A stretch of 64,000 nucleotides of DNA from Bursaphelenchus xylophilus (lineage: Eukaryota; Nematoda; Chromadorea; Rhabditida; Aphelenchoididae). Shown here piece by piece: positions 35,739 to 47,204 of this stretch. A model generated the notes under the pieces. It was not told where the DNA came from. It ran no database searches and was given only the letters and a program-made list of their open reading frames with translations. How positions within the stretch are numbered: position 1 is the stretch's first letter; each line of letters opens with the position of its first letter. The DNA lies in contig CAJFCV020000006.1 in NCBI GenBank assembly GCA_904066235.2, positions 3,658,001-3,722,000 of the forward strand. Reading direction: 5' to 3'. Made by a program: the position numbers and the translations under genes.

Positions 35739-38700
35739 TTATGCAATTTGTCCATTCTGCAGTGGTGGTTGCGTCCATCTAGGCGACAATGGATCATTTT
35801 TCTCCTTGATTTCATCAATCCTGGCCGTTTGTTCCTCATCGCCAGTATGCGGATCTTCTGGAGGCGATTGAGTGTCCTCGGACTTCTTCTCAAAATCATT
35901 ATTGTTGTTGTCGTTCTTCAATTTGTCGCTCAAAATGTCTTCATTCTCGTTGACCGGATCCAAGTCCTTTGTCTTCTCCGGTAGCTTCGTTTCCTCCGGG
36001 ATTTCCGGAGGCAACGGAGTTGCAATTGGGAGATGAGGGACGGCGGTAATGTCCGATTGATCTCTGGAGACCTTCTTCATGATGGACTCGGCTTTTTCGT
36101 CAATGTCCAGCCAATAGGTGTTCACATCTCCCTTTCCTTTGACTTTGACAATTCCTCGTTTGGTCAGCTTGTATCTGGGGATATCGCGGAGGCGTTCGGC
36201 GGTCTGTTCGGAGAGTTGGATCTGGTCTGGCGGGCAGTTACTCTGCATACGAGAGGCGAAATTTACCTGAAAACAGGCATCAGCTCCTCTGTTTTAGTCA
36301 TTTTTTTATAGTCTTTAGCCAGATTTTTAAGTGAACTTACAGTATCCCCAAACAGACAAAATCTTGGAGCTCTAGCGCCAACTACTCCTGCGGCAATTGG
36401 ACCACAATGATAACCAATGCGGACTTGGACCTTCCAGTTCGGTATATGCTCCACAATGTAGCTGAAATTACAACGTATTTACAGCCTATGCTTCTTTAAA
36501 ATTTTCTAATGTTCCCTTGACCTACTGCTGACACAACGCTCGCAACTCCAAAGCGATCTCCGAGATTTCGATGACATGCCGATTATCGTTTTCATTGGGG
36601 ACTCCCGACGCTACCATGTAGGTCTAAATAGCCATAGTAACTTTATTACTGAGGGAGTAAACTCACTTCTCCAGTAGTTTCAACTTTATATGCATCATGA
36701 TGTTCGATGACCGCATCAAATCGGCTGAAAACATCGTTCAGAAAACGGATCACGTTATGTGGAGCTGTGTGGGATAAGAAAAAGTTGAAATCGACCAGTT
36801 GGCAAAACAGAACCGAAGCCAGCTCGTAGTTTCTTGGGACCACGGACTCGCCGGTGATCAGCAGTTCGGCAATTGAACTGAAAAAATTATTCTGAATAAC
36901 CCGAAAAAAGTTTGGGCCTTTTATTGAGAATTTTTCACAATTTTAGGCTACAGTAACTTACGCTGGAAGAATTTGTTGCAAAAGTTTTGCATTCATGATT
37001 TTTTGGCTCTCAAACTCCGCCGTCCTCTCGTCGACAATCTTCTCCAAATGCTGGGCGTAAGAATAGTTCATCTTGATCATCTGATCGATCAGATTTCCTT
37101 TTCTGAAAATAGGTTATTTGGAGCTAAAAGTCAGGCAATTTTTATTGCAATTGATTACTAATACCTCTCCCAACCTACACCAGATCAAATCCTCCCAACT
37201 TACGACAACTCAAAGACGGATGAAATGATCTGATTGACCTTCCTCAACTTGGGTCGCTCCTCGGGATTTTTCTTCCAACAATCCAGCATCAAATCCACTA
37301 ATGGTTTTTCTTCTGGCAACGATTCCTCCACTGGTGGGACAATTCCGTCCTTTCGGATCTTCTCTACAATATCTTTTGGTGGTTGGCCGTAAGTTTCGAA
37401 AGGAATTGTTCGAAACAGAACCATGAATAGAAGAGAGCCAAATGAATAAATATCGCCCAGTCTCGAGCCTTTGGGAAACATTCGACCATACGCAATGCCT
37501 TCGAGATTCTCAGGGGCTGTGTTGTAATAGGCTGAAAATTTATGTCATCAGATGGGAAATGCGATGGGAGTAGTATGTATGTATCTATATAGGCTGTCCT
37601 CTCTGATTATTTTTCATTCTTGGGTGGTTATTTTGCGGGACTTTTCCGTTATTGATCGTATAAAATGTCCTCCGCAGTTCGCGGAACCTAGGGCGCAGCT
37701 CGCATTAACTTTACAAGTTTTGGGTGTTGCTCCGGAATTTTTCCTCCGTGAATCATCGTATAAAATGTCCCCCGCAGTTTGGGGAACCTAGGGTGCATCT
37801 CGCGGGGCAGTAGGAGCTCCTTCTATACCACATAATTCGAAATTGCGCTCAAATTTTGATATCAAAGGCTAGGTTTTTACACAGCCCTGGAAAGATCGTA
37901 GGGCCAAATGCTACGCATTTCTACGTACTGTCCATTTTCCAAAACTCACAAGTGAACGGAATAATCTCGGTCAACTTGATCTGCTCTCGTTCAATCGCCG
38001 CATTCAACACATTGACCAATCCAAAGTTGTTCAACTTGAGCACCCAGTTTCCATCGATCAAACAGTTCGCTGGATTCAACAGCCCATGGAATCCCACAGT
38101 ACTTTTGTGGAGATATTGAAGGCCATTGATGATATCTCTCAAAAATGCTGACTTAAAAGTTGTGTCCATGATAAAGTCTTGATCATTAATAAAGTCCTAA
38201 AATTAGGTTTTTACCAATTTCTTTTTCCATTTTTTACCTCCAAACTAGCTCGCTCCACCAAGCTGTGAAGCACATAAAACTTGTCGCCTTCATTGTAACA
38301 AATCCCCAGAAAAGTGGTCATGTTATCGTGATTGATCCGTTTTAGCTCGGTGATTGCATTCATCTCCAATTTATTCCATCGAATCTTTTTCATCTGCTTC
38401 AACACCATGAACTCGGCTTTCGCGGCGCCTAGCAAAGCATAGGCCGCAACAACACGACGTTTGGAGACCAAGTTGGAGGTCTTGCTGGGGTCTTCGCTGC
38501 CAGGCACTGTTTTGGTTTTGCTCTGGAAGGGTTGTAAAAGTTAAGGTGATTAGCTGATTTGAGATGTTGGATGACAAGTTAGTGAAAAAAGAGAGGCAAA
38601 AAGTATGCCACTGAAGTGATTTTTTCCCATTTTCGCTGTGCGGAAAAAATCGTGGCGTGAGCGGGAGTTCAAAAAAGCCTGTAGCACGGTGCAATTATAT

Positions 38701-41700
38701 CCTATTTTATTTTTTTCCAATGCTTCTTGACACTATATTCCAGTTCTGCTTGATCTCTTTTACGGCTTTTTTGGGCTGTGAAAGATCAGTAATTGTTGTT
38801 GAAATTGCGATACTCTTTGAGGGACTCGGATTCAACATCTCTTCTTGAGTACTTTTTTTGCTGACAGGGACTTTTCTGACCGTCATATTACCACTTTTTT
38901 TGACTATAAACTAACTATTTAATATGTGGAAAGGCCGACTGTATATGTTACTTTTTGTAAGCTCCCACTTACTTGTTTATTTTCAATGACTTTCAGCTGA
39001 GCTTTCGGGATTTTCCAATGCATTCGGAATACATCCAATCGTTTTCTAAAATAAGCTTTCTTTGTAAAATACGGATAACGTTGATTTTCGCATGTGCCAA
39101 ATTGTCTCACCTCCTTTGATACGCATAAACTCCACCCAAAATAATAATCCCAAGCAATCCGATAATTGCCGCTATGATTAAGGGTGTGTAATTAGTGCAG
39201 CCTCCATTGTAATAGCAAAGCGGAATCTCGGTTTTTAACTCCTCTTCCCAGAGCTTGAATTGGACTGGGTCAAAGTTGACGGCAGAACAAGTGAACCTAT
39301 GACACTCGGTAGCAATTGCTCGAGCTGTGGTGACAACTGTAAAATCGCTGAGATTTGGCTCTCGGAATTGCAGAATTTCGATGTCGCGGATGTAGTTGGT
39401 GTTTCCGTCGAATGAAATGGCGCCCATTTTCCCTGAAATTTGAAGGCATTTACATATTTTTGACGAAGAGAAAGCCTAGTGGCTTGACTCGGCTGTAAAG
39501 TTTCAGGCTATAAAACAGTCTGTTAACATGTTTTTAACTCTAATTTAGCCAGATGTCCATACAGATAGCTCAAGCTTTCGAAAAAGGCAAGAGCTATCGA
39601 CCGGAGCCTTAACAGCCTTAACTTGACCCTTGATTTATCTTCACAAGGGCCCTAAACACCCATAAAAGCCCTTCCAAACCCCATTCTCACCTCCAGTCAA
39701 CGTTTTTCCAGTCAGCACGCTAAACATTGCGTCTCGATTTTGATATTGACCCTGCGACGTACAGTAGCAATAAGTGTAACAAATGTCGTAGATAGCGATC
39801 AGTTCGGAATAATAAGTCTAAAAATAAACAATATTTGCACGAATAAAGCACTCACCTCAGTCAAATCCAGATCCGGTATCCATTCCGTCAACTGCTTCAC
39901 ATGCTCTTCATAGTTCTCAAATTTGGGGGCCAGCTGAAAATGGCGAGTTATTCAGAAGCTTGTCGAGGTGACTCCAATGCATAAAGTAACAGACAAGTTG
40001 CTGAATAAGATTGCTTGTCGTTTTTTAATGGCTTTTGCACGCTGATAAAAGCAAGGTTGTAAAATACGGCGCACGTCGTTAACCGACTCATTATCAATCT
40101 TCCGGGATGCGTGAATTTCAACAAACATGTTTTCGTTTTGCCATGTAAGAGTCCGGTTACTCATTACAATGGGCACTGTAGCAGATACTGCTCCGTTTAA
40201 CTCACTGAATCTCATCACTATGTTGGGGGAAATTTACAGGGATGTTTTGCCAAACAGTTCAAAAAACTTTTTGTTGTGGTTTCAAGAGTACTAGTATATA
40301 ATAATAATTTGCACTTACCACGACCATTTTCGAATTCTGATAACCAGCCAACACCTCTTTGGAGCAAATCGTATACGAATCTCGGCATAGCAATATGACC
40401 AGCACATTGTTCTGGCCCATTTCTATTACACTCAGTGAGCTCAGAATAGTCGCCAACTTCTTGAAACTGGTGTCGATCACAACACCTAAAGATGACGTAA
40501 ATAATACAACTTGTTCGTAATTTTGGGTTTCCTACATTTGATATTAGTCTTGGCTTCCTTCACAGTGTCATAGACGTTTTCCCAGTGGTTTTCGTCGATC
40601 CGCAGGACCTTCGTGATGTTCACAGTGTTCAATTCGGCCATCATTTTGAGGAAGACGTCGGTGAGAGGTTGAGTTCCGGACTGCATTGTGATCGTGGGGC
40701 CGATGAAAATGATTTGTGAGAGACCCAGCTTTCGAAGCAGCTCGGACAAGGTCTGCGCCATGAACATTATAGCAGTGTCAGGATTCTGAAAGCCAATGTA
40801 AATAGACGTTGATTAAAAATGATGATGTTTACTTCGTAACGCGAAATTTTGCAGTAATTTTGACCGGAAAATAACATGGTATCTTCTGCCTAAACTATAA
40901 AAAACAATGTGGCTTTAACTTACGTATATGACATTCGGAAACTCAGCCCCGATTGAGTAATATGGCTGTCGAAATGTTCTGACAAAGACTGCAAAGTCAA
41001 ACCCAGAAGAGAGCCGGGCCAAGTCCAACGTTTCTTGCTCACAATCGCCTAGAACCAATGTGCTTGCATCCTTCTTGAAATGCAAGTCAAGAGCGTCCAT
41101 GAGGTCATGTTGGCCGGTGCACTCGGTAATGTTGAGGACTCTGAAATACCATTTGTTGTATGGTAAAGAATTGATTTCGTATGCTGTTTTGAAGTCCCTT
41201 GGGCTGTTGGCAAATCTTGGCATAAATGGGACACTCAGATTTTCTTTATATTTTTCACACATTTCGTGAATAGGCCACCTATGAATCCTGCAATTTTTAG
41301 CTCGCGTTTTGAAGGGCAGCAGATTTATTCAACGATCTCTGTGGCCTACCCAAAACGTGGAGTGCGGTGAGAAAAATAAACTTTTTTGGCCATATCTTTG
41401 TCATTCCTTGCCCGGGAAAATTTTATTTTCCGGGATTGCCTATGACGGTAGAACTGGACATGAAACTTTTTATGCCAAATTTTGCAAAAAATGCCGTTAC
41501 CTTTGTCAAATTCTGGCATAAAAACCTTGGTCGTTTCTGCAAAACACGAGCTAGAAACCAAGCATATCTCTAAAAATTGATCCAACTTTGTGCCAACTTT
41601 CATTACAATGAAAGCGTCGCACTTGGAGTCCCTCCCCCGAACATTTTCCATAACTTACGCAACACGATTGTCGCACTGCTTTGTCGCCTTGGCATCCGCA

Positions 41701-41804
41701 ACGGCGTGTTTACACACGTCCACAAACCTTTCATCATTTTCGATCAATCCCAAATGAATGGCCCCTCCGGAACTACATAGTAATAGAATTAAAAACCTCA
41801 ACAT
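35739..41804 (-). CDS. Receptor-type guanylyl cyclase (GCY family) with altered metal-binding residues
   Basis: Seventeen exons, one frame, 1,210 aa: 41804-41659, 41287-40924, 40785-40536, 40485-40319, 39933-39856, 39817-39691, 39432-39111, 39045-38973, 38910-38764, 38522-38238, 38196-37950, 37531-37204, 37102-36962, 36877-36667, 36623-36526, 36461-36341, 36266-35739. Exon 9 has a weak acceptor and is least certain. Signal peptide MLRFLILLLCSSG; ligand-binding-like ectodomain to about 458; TM about 461-482; kinase-homology domain about 560-800; dimerisation helix (QERT-like DERTAEF); cyclase domain about 893-1085; charged Pro/Glu/Asn-rich tail. Canonical FSDIVGFT is FCQLVDFN and ETIGDAYM is ETTGETYM, so both metal-binding Asp are changed (Q918, E962). 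CLFGDTVN and ASR are kept. In nematodes these receptors act in sensory cilia, converting GTP to cGMP; this one may be weak or inactive as an enzyme. Confidence 0.93.
41290..41560. repeat. Repeat in cyclase intron 1
   Basis: TTTTTAGCTCGCGTTTTG at 41294 is inverted relative to TTTCTGCAAAACACGAGCTAG at 41535. The interior block GAACTGGACATGAAACTTTTTATGCC recurs in diverged form at 42405-42440. Related single units TTTCTGCA(A)AGCGCG lie near 13568, 13673, 30753, 42250 (inverted) and 44829. Probably a dispersed inverted-repeat element. Confidence 0.55.
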
Positions 41805-42600
41805 TTGCCTTTTTACCACTGCAAATTACATTCGAAATCCAGGTAATCTTCTCGTCGTTTTTATCGATTGCCCCTTCTTCCCCGCTTTCCAAACATAATG
41901 AGCACAATTTTGGGGTGGCGGAGAAGAGACATAATACTACAATTAACTCGCTTCGGGTGTACATACGACTTGGCGGGAGAAGATGACTTTTGTTTGGCTG
42001 CTAGATGAGATTATTAATACTTTTAGGTATGTGGAATTATGAGCGATTACTGTTAATGTCTTGGGCAGATTGTGTTTCGTCAATACCCTTGGCAATTTCA
42101 GGATGGAAGAGTTTATATGAGCAACTTACATATACATATATATGCACATATATGTTGCTCATCAAACATGGTAACTTCTCAAAGTGCAACGCTCAGATTT
42201 TACTTAAATTTTGCACACACACCGGGCCATGTAACAATACCCACAAATTATAGCTCGCGTTTTGCCGTAGTCACTGAGAAATGCAACACTCTTTGCCACC
42301 GAGAGAGTATGCAAAACGAAGAGATTGTTCACAAAAAACCCCCTTTTAACCACATTTTTGCCAGTTTCGTGCTGAAAAATTATTTTTTGCGGGGCTATTA
42401 CTCTCTACAGCGGAATAGGCATGAAACTTTTTATACCAAGTTTTTGTGGGGAAAACTTCCGATTCGAAAACTCCCTTTAAAAAGCGTCGCTACGACCTAA
42501 CGAGTCTTGCCGGACCCGCAAGCCTACCAATCCTACCAAGCCTTATTCGTCTGCCTAAAGGGCACCACGAAAGCAATCAACAAAATCAACAACCAATATA
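41805..42600. other. Upstream region of the guanylyl cyclase
   Basis: Presumed promoter of the minus-strand cyclase. Holds a CATATATA-type short microsatellite near 42125-42155, a diverged copy of the intron-1 repeat (42250-42440) and an AACATAATGAGCACAATTTT motif near 41892. An ATG frame on the minus strand (41964-41773) overlaps the cyclase start out of frame. Confidence 0.45.
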
Positions 42601-42696
42601 AATAACAATAATTTATTGGCCCTCTACTAAGGGGATTATCCTAAGCAACTTAACTGGGGCTAGTAGTAGGCCCGATATTCATCAAATAATACATGT

Positions 42697-42965
42697 TTAA
42701 CTGGCGTTAAAAACGGCAGAATTGGTATAGACGTTTATCGACTGTCTAACCGCAGTTGCTGCACTTGTGAAGTGGAGCTGGTGCTCGTCATTGTTGTTTG
42801 CGCGCTCTGAATTTGCGAGTTGGATGATCTTGACCGATTCGTCGAGTGTTGATCTTACGAGGCTGGCTGAATGTTGCTCAAGCGCCTCCTTCCGGTTTGA
42901 AGTTCGGACCTCTGAACTTGGGGTTCTTCGTGGCCTGGGTAGACGTGTCGAAAGTTGGTATTCGA
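42697..42965 (-). CDS. Candidate terminal exon, unrecognised
   Basis: A minus-strand frame open for about 89 codons to TAA at 42697. AATAAA (TTTATT at 42612-42617) lies about 80 bases downstream. It is preceded by possible acceptors TTTATAG (42965) and CTACCCAG (about 42937). The residues look protein-like (…ALEQHSASLV…, …NVYTNSAVFNAS). A further minus-strand frame at 43326-43178 (…DSFILPSSVDAQFVVQP…) could be an upstream exon, but I found no consistent splice between them. Family unknown; GC content is higher than in the flanks. Confidence 0.3.
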
Positions 42966-43446
42966 TCTATAAACTTCTTATGGAAGTATCTGGCCTAAGC
43001 CACAGAGATTTTATCTAAAATCATATCGATTAATTGGATTAAGTGTTCCGAGCGGAATCAAATGACCTTCTAGTCGGCCGACTACGGGTAATTAATGACT
43101 ATCGGCGATCCCCCACCGATAGCCAACAATAATTGCTCCGCGTAATCACTAAACCAACCTGAGCGTCGACCTCGCGCTAGATCTTCGGGAACTTTGTTTC
43201 ACTTCGAATCTTGTCACCGTAGGGAATGGTCGGCTCGGAGACTGTACCTTCGACGGGCTGAACAACAAACTGCGCGTCTACTGACGACGGAAGAATGAAT
43301 GAGTCGCCCGGGAAGGTTTTAGTTTTTCGTCAGGGGCGGGCATGCGATTTTCTTTGTTCCGCTTTTACGTCATCCTCGCGGCGCTGTTTGATTTTCGGCT
43401 CCACCTTCTACCGTACTTGTAGGTATCGCCACATAACTCCCCTCGA

Positions 43447-44203
43447 AATGTCGACCGACTCTCAATCAGAGATTGGCCTGCGAGGCCAAACAACCAGCAT
43501 TCTGTATCATTACCGACGGAACCCATTAGACCTGGCGCGAGCCCCCGCCTTATTGATCTTAGTGCCCGGCTCCATGATCTTGGTGATGCATGGTTTCTGT
43601 AATACATTGTCCCTGGACGCAAGGTCCTCGCGGCCGAAGTCCAGACGGACCGAATCTTGCTCCGGCGGGCCCGGTTATTTTTCGTGGGCCCGTCGGACTT
43701 GGCGGATATCCAAGAGTTGGGCCGGAATGATTCCGGTCATCGCCTCAACGTTGTCGCCCCGCCAGACTTCCGACTTCCTCGAAAGTTTGAATTATTATAC
43801 TCGGTTGTATGTAGTATTCGACGGTGCTTACATGAACCCCCAAGGGCGGCGTTTATCGGACTTGCCGATGTGGGACCCCAGCGACTTGTCGGAAGAAGAG
43901 TTGACTCTGATGCGATTAATGGGCCACCAGGTAAGTGATTAAACCTTCCTCTTCTGTTGCCGCCTTGCTCGCTTATTTATTGTCTTCATTCCAGATCGAC
44001 TTCGACGGTTATTCAAAGGTTATTCAAAACCGGCGGAACCCATTAGACCTGGCATGGGCCCCAGCCCTATTGATTTTGGTGCCAGATACGAGACCTTGCC
44101 AATGCAAAGCTTCTTTAATACACTGTCATTGGACGCAAGGTCCTTAGTGGCCGAAGTCCAGTCGGACAGAATACTGCTCCGGCGGAATACTAAGATATTG
44201 TGA
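43447..44203 (+). pseudogene. Broken two-exon gene or mobile-element relic, unrecognised
   Basis: Exon 43447-43930 ends CACCAG|GTAAGT, a consensus donor, and the acceptor ATTCCAG|ATC is at 43994, joining in phase 0. The residues before the donor (DGAYMNPQGRRLSDLPMW, EEELTLMRLMGH) look genuinely coding. Just past the acceptor GGTTATTCAAA is tandemly duplicated (44007-44017, 44018-44028); 11 bases shift the frame out of the one that runs on to TGA at 44203 (EPIRPG…RILLRR). AATAAA is at 44239. A diverged copy of the end part (EPIRPG, MHGF/MQSF block) also lies upstream at about 43515-43650, with its own one-base loss. The structure is scrambled, so I call it a relic; no family recognised. Confidence 0.4.
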
Positions 44204-44485
44204 AACTTTAACTAAACTCAAATTGTCCGCAGGTTTACAATAAATTTGACTATCCAAGAGGTCCTAGAGTTGCGCTGTTCGAACGTGTTCAAACGAATTA
44301 GTTAGATAAAAGGGTTTCGAACTGCCGAAAATTGGGCGCACTTCGCGCGGATCGACCATTTTTTTGGGTCGATTTCGTTTTACACATTTTTTATTGGACA
44401 AAATTCTTTCAATGGCTCGCTCGGGTCGTTTGCTCGGGTTTTGAATAGGTCGACTAAATTATTTATCACGATTCAAAAAAAGCAT

Positions 44486-44708
44486 ATGGTGGACAACAGC
44501 ACCTTCATCTCAATCATCTCATCGCAGGGTTCTCTATGTGGTAACCTCACCTGTCCACATACTTGGTTCTGCGTGCGCCTGCGAGCGTAAGTTATTTATC
44601 CTAATTGTTAGTTTTGGGAATTTTAGCTATCCACTTCCAATTTCTTGCTCTCCTACTCCGGTGGATGTCGTGGCGCGTAATCAATCATATCCCCGCGCGG
44701 CGGGATAA
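44486..44708 (+). CDS. Candidate small Cys-containing protein, two exons
   Basis: ATG at 44486. Exon 44486-44586 has donor GAGC|GTAAGT; a 40-base intron has acceptor ATTTTAG|CTAT at 44626, and exon 44627-44708 closes the frame with TAA. AATAAA follows at 44787. The 60-residue product has four Cys (GSLCGNLTCPHTWFC, ISCSP). The same frame is open far upstream to about 44309, so the true start may be in an earlier exon. No signal peptide with this start. Splice phase and poly(A) agree, but there is no homology that I recognise. Confidence 0.3.
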
Positions 44709-45037
44709 AGAGAGATGCGCACCTCGATTTCCCCTAGTTGGCATGTTTTGTAGGCTCCGCATACGGAGTATACGGAGAATCTCCTCAATAAAGTATTGAG
44801 TACAAACGCCTTCGGATTGTAATATTCCTGCCGTTTCTGCAAAGCGCGGGCTGGAAACCTCGCGTACCCCTTGTAAGTTATTACACTGTTTGTAAAAAAA
44901 AATGGAAGTTGAAATACGCTTTTCCTGTCCACACAAATTTCCCTCAAAGATATTGAGACGTTTACAAATTGATTGGCCAGTTTATTTAGCATGATACAAC
45001 ATTTTTTTACGTCGAAACTTTCATTACGCAATAACTT

Positions 45038-46395
45038 TTACGGTATGGCCGTAAGCGACGGATTGGAAGTAGTACTATTGACCACTGATTTTTTCTGGAA
45101 CGCTCCACAGACAGCTCGCCGGAAGGGAACAATCACCACAATAGTGATGATAGGGTTGAGTACAGGGATCCAACTGGTCGCCAATACACAGTAGCAACAT
45201 ATCCTACCAGTGTCTATGTAAAGGAAGGCCGGGATTACAATCGTAAGAGAGGGAATCACCGATACGAACAAAGGAATTGTTGCCTAAAAGCAATCAATTT
45301 ATTTTTAGGGCCGTTTAGTTTTACTGAATACCTGAACAAACATAAAATTTGTGAGTTGTCTCTGAAGTCGCCTTGTCCTCTCGGAATAAGAAGCGTCCAT
45401 TTTACTTGTAAATTGCAGGGTTTTACGACCGATGTGAATCATTAAGAGATATGAACCGGCAATGCTCATTCCGGCCCAAAAAAAGAATCCTTTTTGGTAG
45501 ATTGAGCGCTGAAAAATGGGCTTACCAAAATTAATTTCATTCCAGAAGGAATCTGGATAGTGCAACGATTCCATAACAAATTTTCTTTCGTATTCTTGCG
45601 ATTTGCTGCTTACGATTGCAAAGTTGACGCAGCATCAACTTTGGCAGTTCAAGCTGTCAAAGGGTCACCTACCACATCTCCAAACAACAGTGGAGGCAAT
45701 GGAAATTCTTGATACCATAACTGTCCGTAATTGAAGCCAGGCCGCTCGTTTGGCGAGGAGGTGAAGCTGGCGTAGGTAAAGAAAAATGTTGGTAATGTGA
45801 GAACCAACGTTACGCAACAAAGACCAAGAGTTTGTGAAGCCGATAAAACAATGTTTCTGAAAGCAAAACAGTGTAAGCGAAGGACAGTAAAAGGCAAACG
45901 TTGTCAAAGAGTAATAGCGAAAGTAAAATTGAACCGGCAACATCGCATTCAAAAAGCAAGATGACCACGCAAAAAATGCCATAGTGAACGATCGATAAGT
46001 AAAGCTCAGTTGACCTGCTAGCCCTTCCATTTTCAGAATAAAGACTCCGTCTTTCTCCTTCACCTTCTAAATTTGATTTGTATAACGACGAAAGTTGTAT
46101 TTACCATCCACATAAAATTGTCGCCCGCCCAATAGGTTAAGTCGGTAATGCAGCAAATAAAGAGCATATTTCGGTACTGCTTCAGAGGGCCAGAAGTTTT
46201 GAACAGGACCAAGTAAAGCATCAAAAATGATACAATTCCGCCGCCAACCGACGTTATGAAATAATTAGCAAATAAAAAGGCGGTTAGGTTTTGAAGCTCA
46301 TCATACGGCTCGTAAAAAGCCGTAAGATTATCATCCACCATATCCCAGGCAAAAGGGTTCTCCAAAGACGGAGCATTATGAATAACTAAAGCCAT
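45038..46395 (-). CDS. 7TM chemoreceptor-like GPCR, cluster member A (Str/Srd superfamily-like)
   Basis: Exons 46395-46105, 46066-45900, 45856-45673, 45508-45332, 45283-45038; 354 aa in one frame. Seven hydrophobic segments: about 38-63 (TSVGGGIVSFLMLYLVLFKT), 75-96, 118-145 (…MLPVQFYFRYYSL), 155-178, 215-240, 270-300 and 306-330 (SWIPVLNPIITIVVIVPFRR). The N-terminus is extracellular with NPFAWDM. The Gln-Leu…Val-Gln start of TM6 and the NP..TIVVIVPFRR end of TM7 are the pattern of the nematode Str superfamily, closest in feel to Srd; the class is not certain. Such receptors sit in sensory cilia. Intron 2 uses a weak donor AC|GTTTGC, shared with members B and C. AATAAA (44986-44981, minus) lies 52 bases after the stop. 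Confidence 0.88.
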
Positions 46396-46498
46396 AGCTA
46401 GAAGTGAACGACTGTGTCGATATATTTGTAATCTTGTTACACTAGTCTTAGTGAAATTGCATGAAAAATAAAGTAGATATTTCACCAAGATCGCACCT

Positions 46499-46745
46499 TT
46501 AAATACTGAGGGTTCACTGTCGACGATCTCTGTTGAAAACAAAGAAGTCGAACCAAGGGTCCGCAATACATCTGGGACACGATATATTTTGATTAAGAAC
46601 ATTTGTGACAAAACTATAATATGCCTAGAAGTCGAAGTCTTGCAGAATATACAAGATCCGTAAACATGTCTAATTTATGGTAAACTGTACATAAAATATT
46701 CCAATTCCAAAGGGCTCATGTTTGAACAACAAATGAAAGGGGTAA
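46499..46745 (-). promoter_or_regulatory. Conserved upstream block of receptor gene A
   Basis: CAAGATCCGT and ATATTCCAATTCCA (46650-46705) recur upstream of receptor genes B (50515-50575) and C (54365-54407). TTTAAATACTGAGGGTT near 46499, about 100 bases before the ATG, matches B (50349) and C (54220). The shared order suggests a common promoter inherited by duplication; TTTAAATA could serve as a TATA-like element. No factor identified. Confidence 0.45.
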
Positions 46746-46858
46746 CCGATTGTACTACGTTCGAAAATCATATCCATAGGACTTGTCCCGCCTCGTTTTG
46801 GCGATCCGCCCACCCAATGTCGTTTGAAGTCCAGCGAAAGAAATGTTATCACATTTTC

Positions 46859-47196
46859 TACAGTGAGGGACCTTCAAAAAAAAAGCGCGCGCCTTTTGTT
46901 TTTTCAAAAAGCGCGCGCCTTTTGCGCTTCCCTCTTTTTTTGGCCTTCTGTATTTGCCGAATTTTTTTGTTTTTTTCCCGGAGAAGGAGAATGCGAGAAA
47001 AGAAAAAAGCGCGCGCTTTTTGATTGCGAATATTGTTGGAAGCAGTGGGAGCTAGCGCTCTCTTATTGAAGGAAAGGGCGCGCTTTTCAAAGCGGAGTTT
47101 TTTAGCTTAGAGAAGGGAAGGATTTGGAGTCAGTTTGGTCCCTTCCGGGATGCAAAGTGAGACGTTTTTTGCCATTGGATCCGGTCCCTCACTGTA
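46859..47196. mobile_element. MITE family A, copy 5, expanded core
   Basis: Bounded by TA: TACAGTGAGGGACC at 46859 and GGTCCCTCACTGTA at 47196. The right arm is normal family A (TTTGCCATTGGATCCGGTCC); the left arm is cut short after GGGACCTTC. The core carries repeated AAAAAGCGCGCGCCTTTTG units, making it longer than other copies. It lies between receptor genes A and B. Confidence 0.75.
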
Positions 47197-47204
47197 TGAG
47201 GGTT

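Noticed and set aside
39952..40218. 88-codon ATG frame on the minus strand inside the guanylyl cyclase region
   Set aside because: It lies between exon 4 and exon 5, stops just before the acceptor, has no usable donor, and joining exon 4 directly to exon 5 keeps phase and matches the ectodomain layout. Treated as intron.
41773..41964. Minus-strand ATG frame with a hydrophobic start overlapping the cyclase 5' end, first considered as its signal peptide
   Set aside because: No donor gives the right phase to exon 2. ATG 41804 in another frame reads straight into the ectodomain and starts with a good signal peptide.
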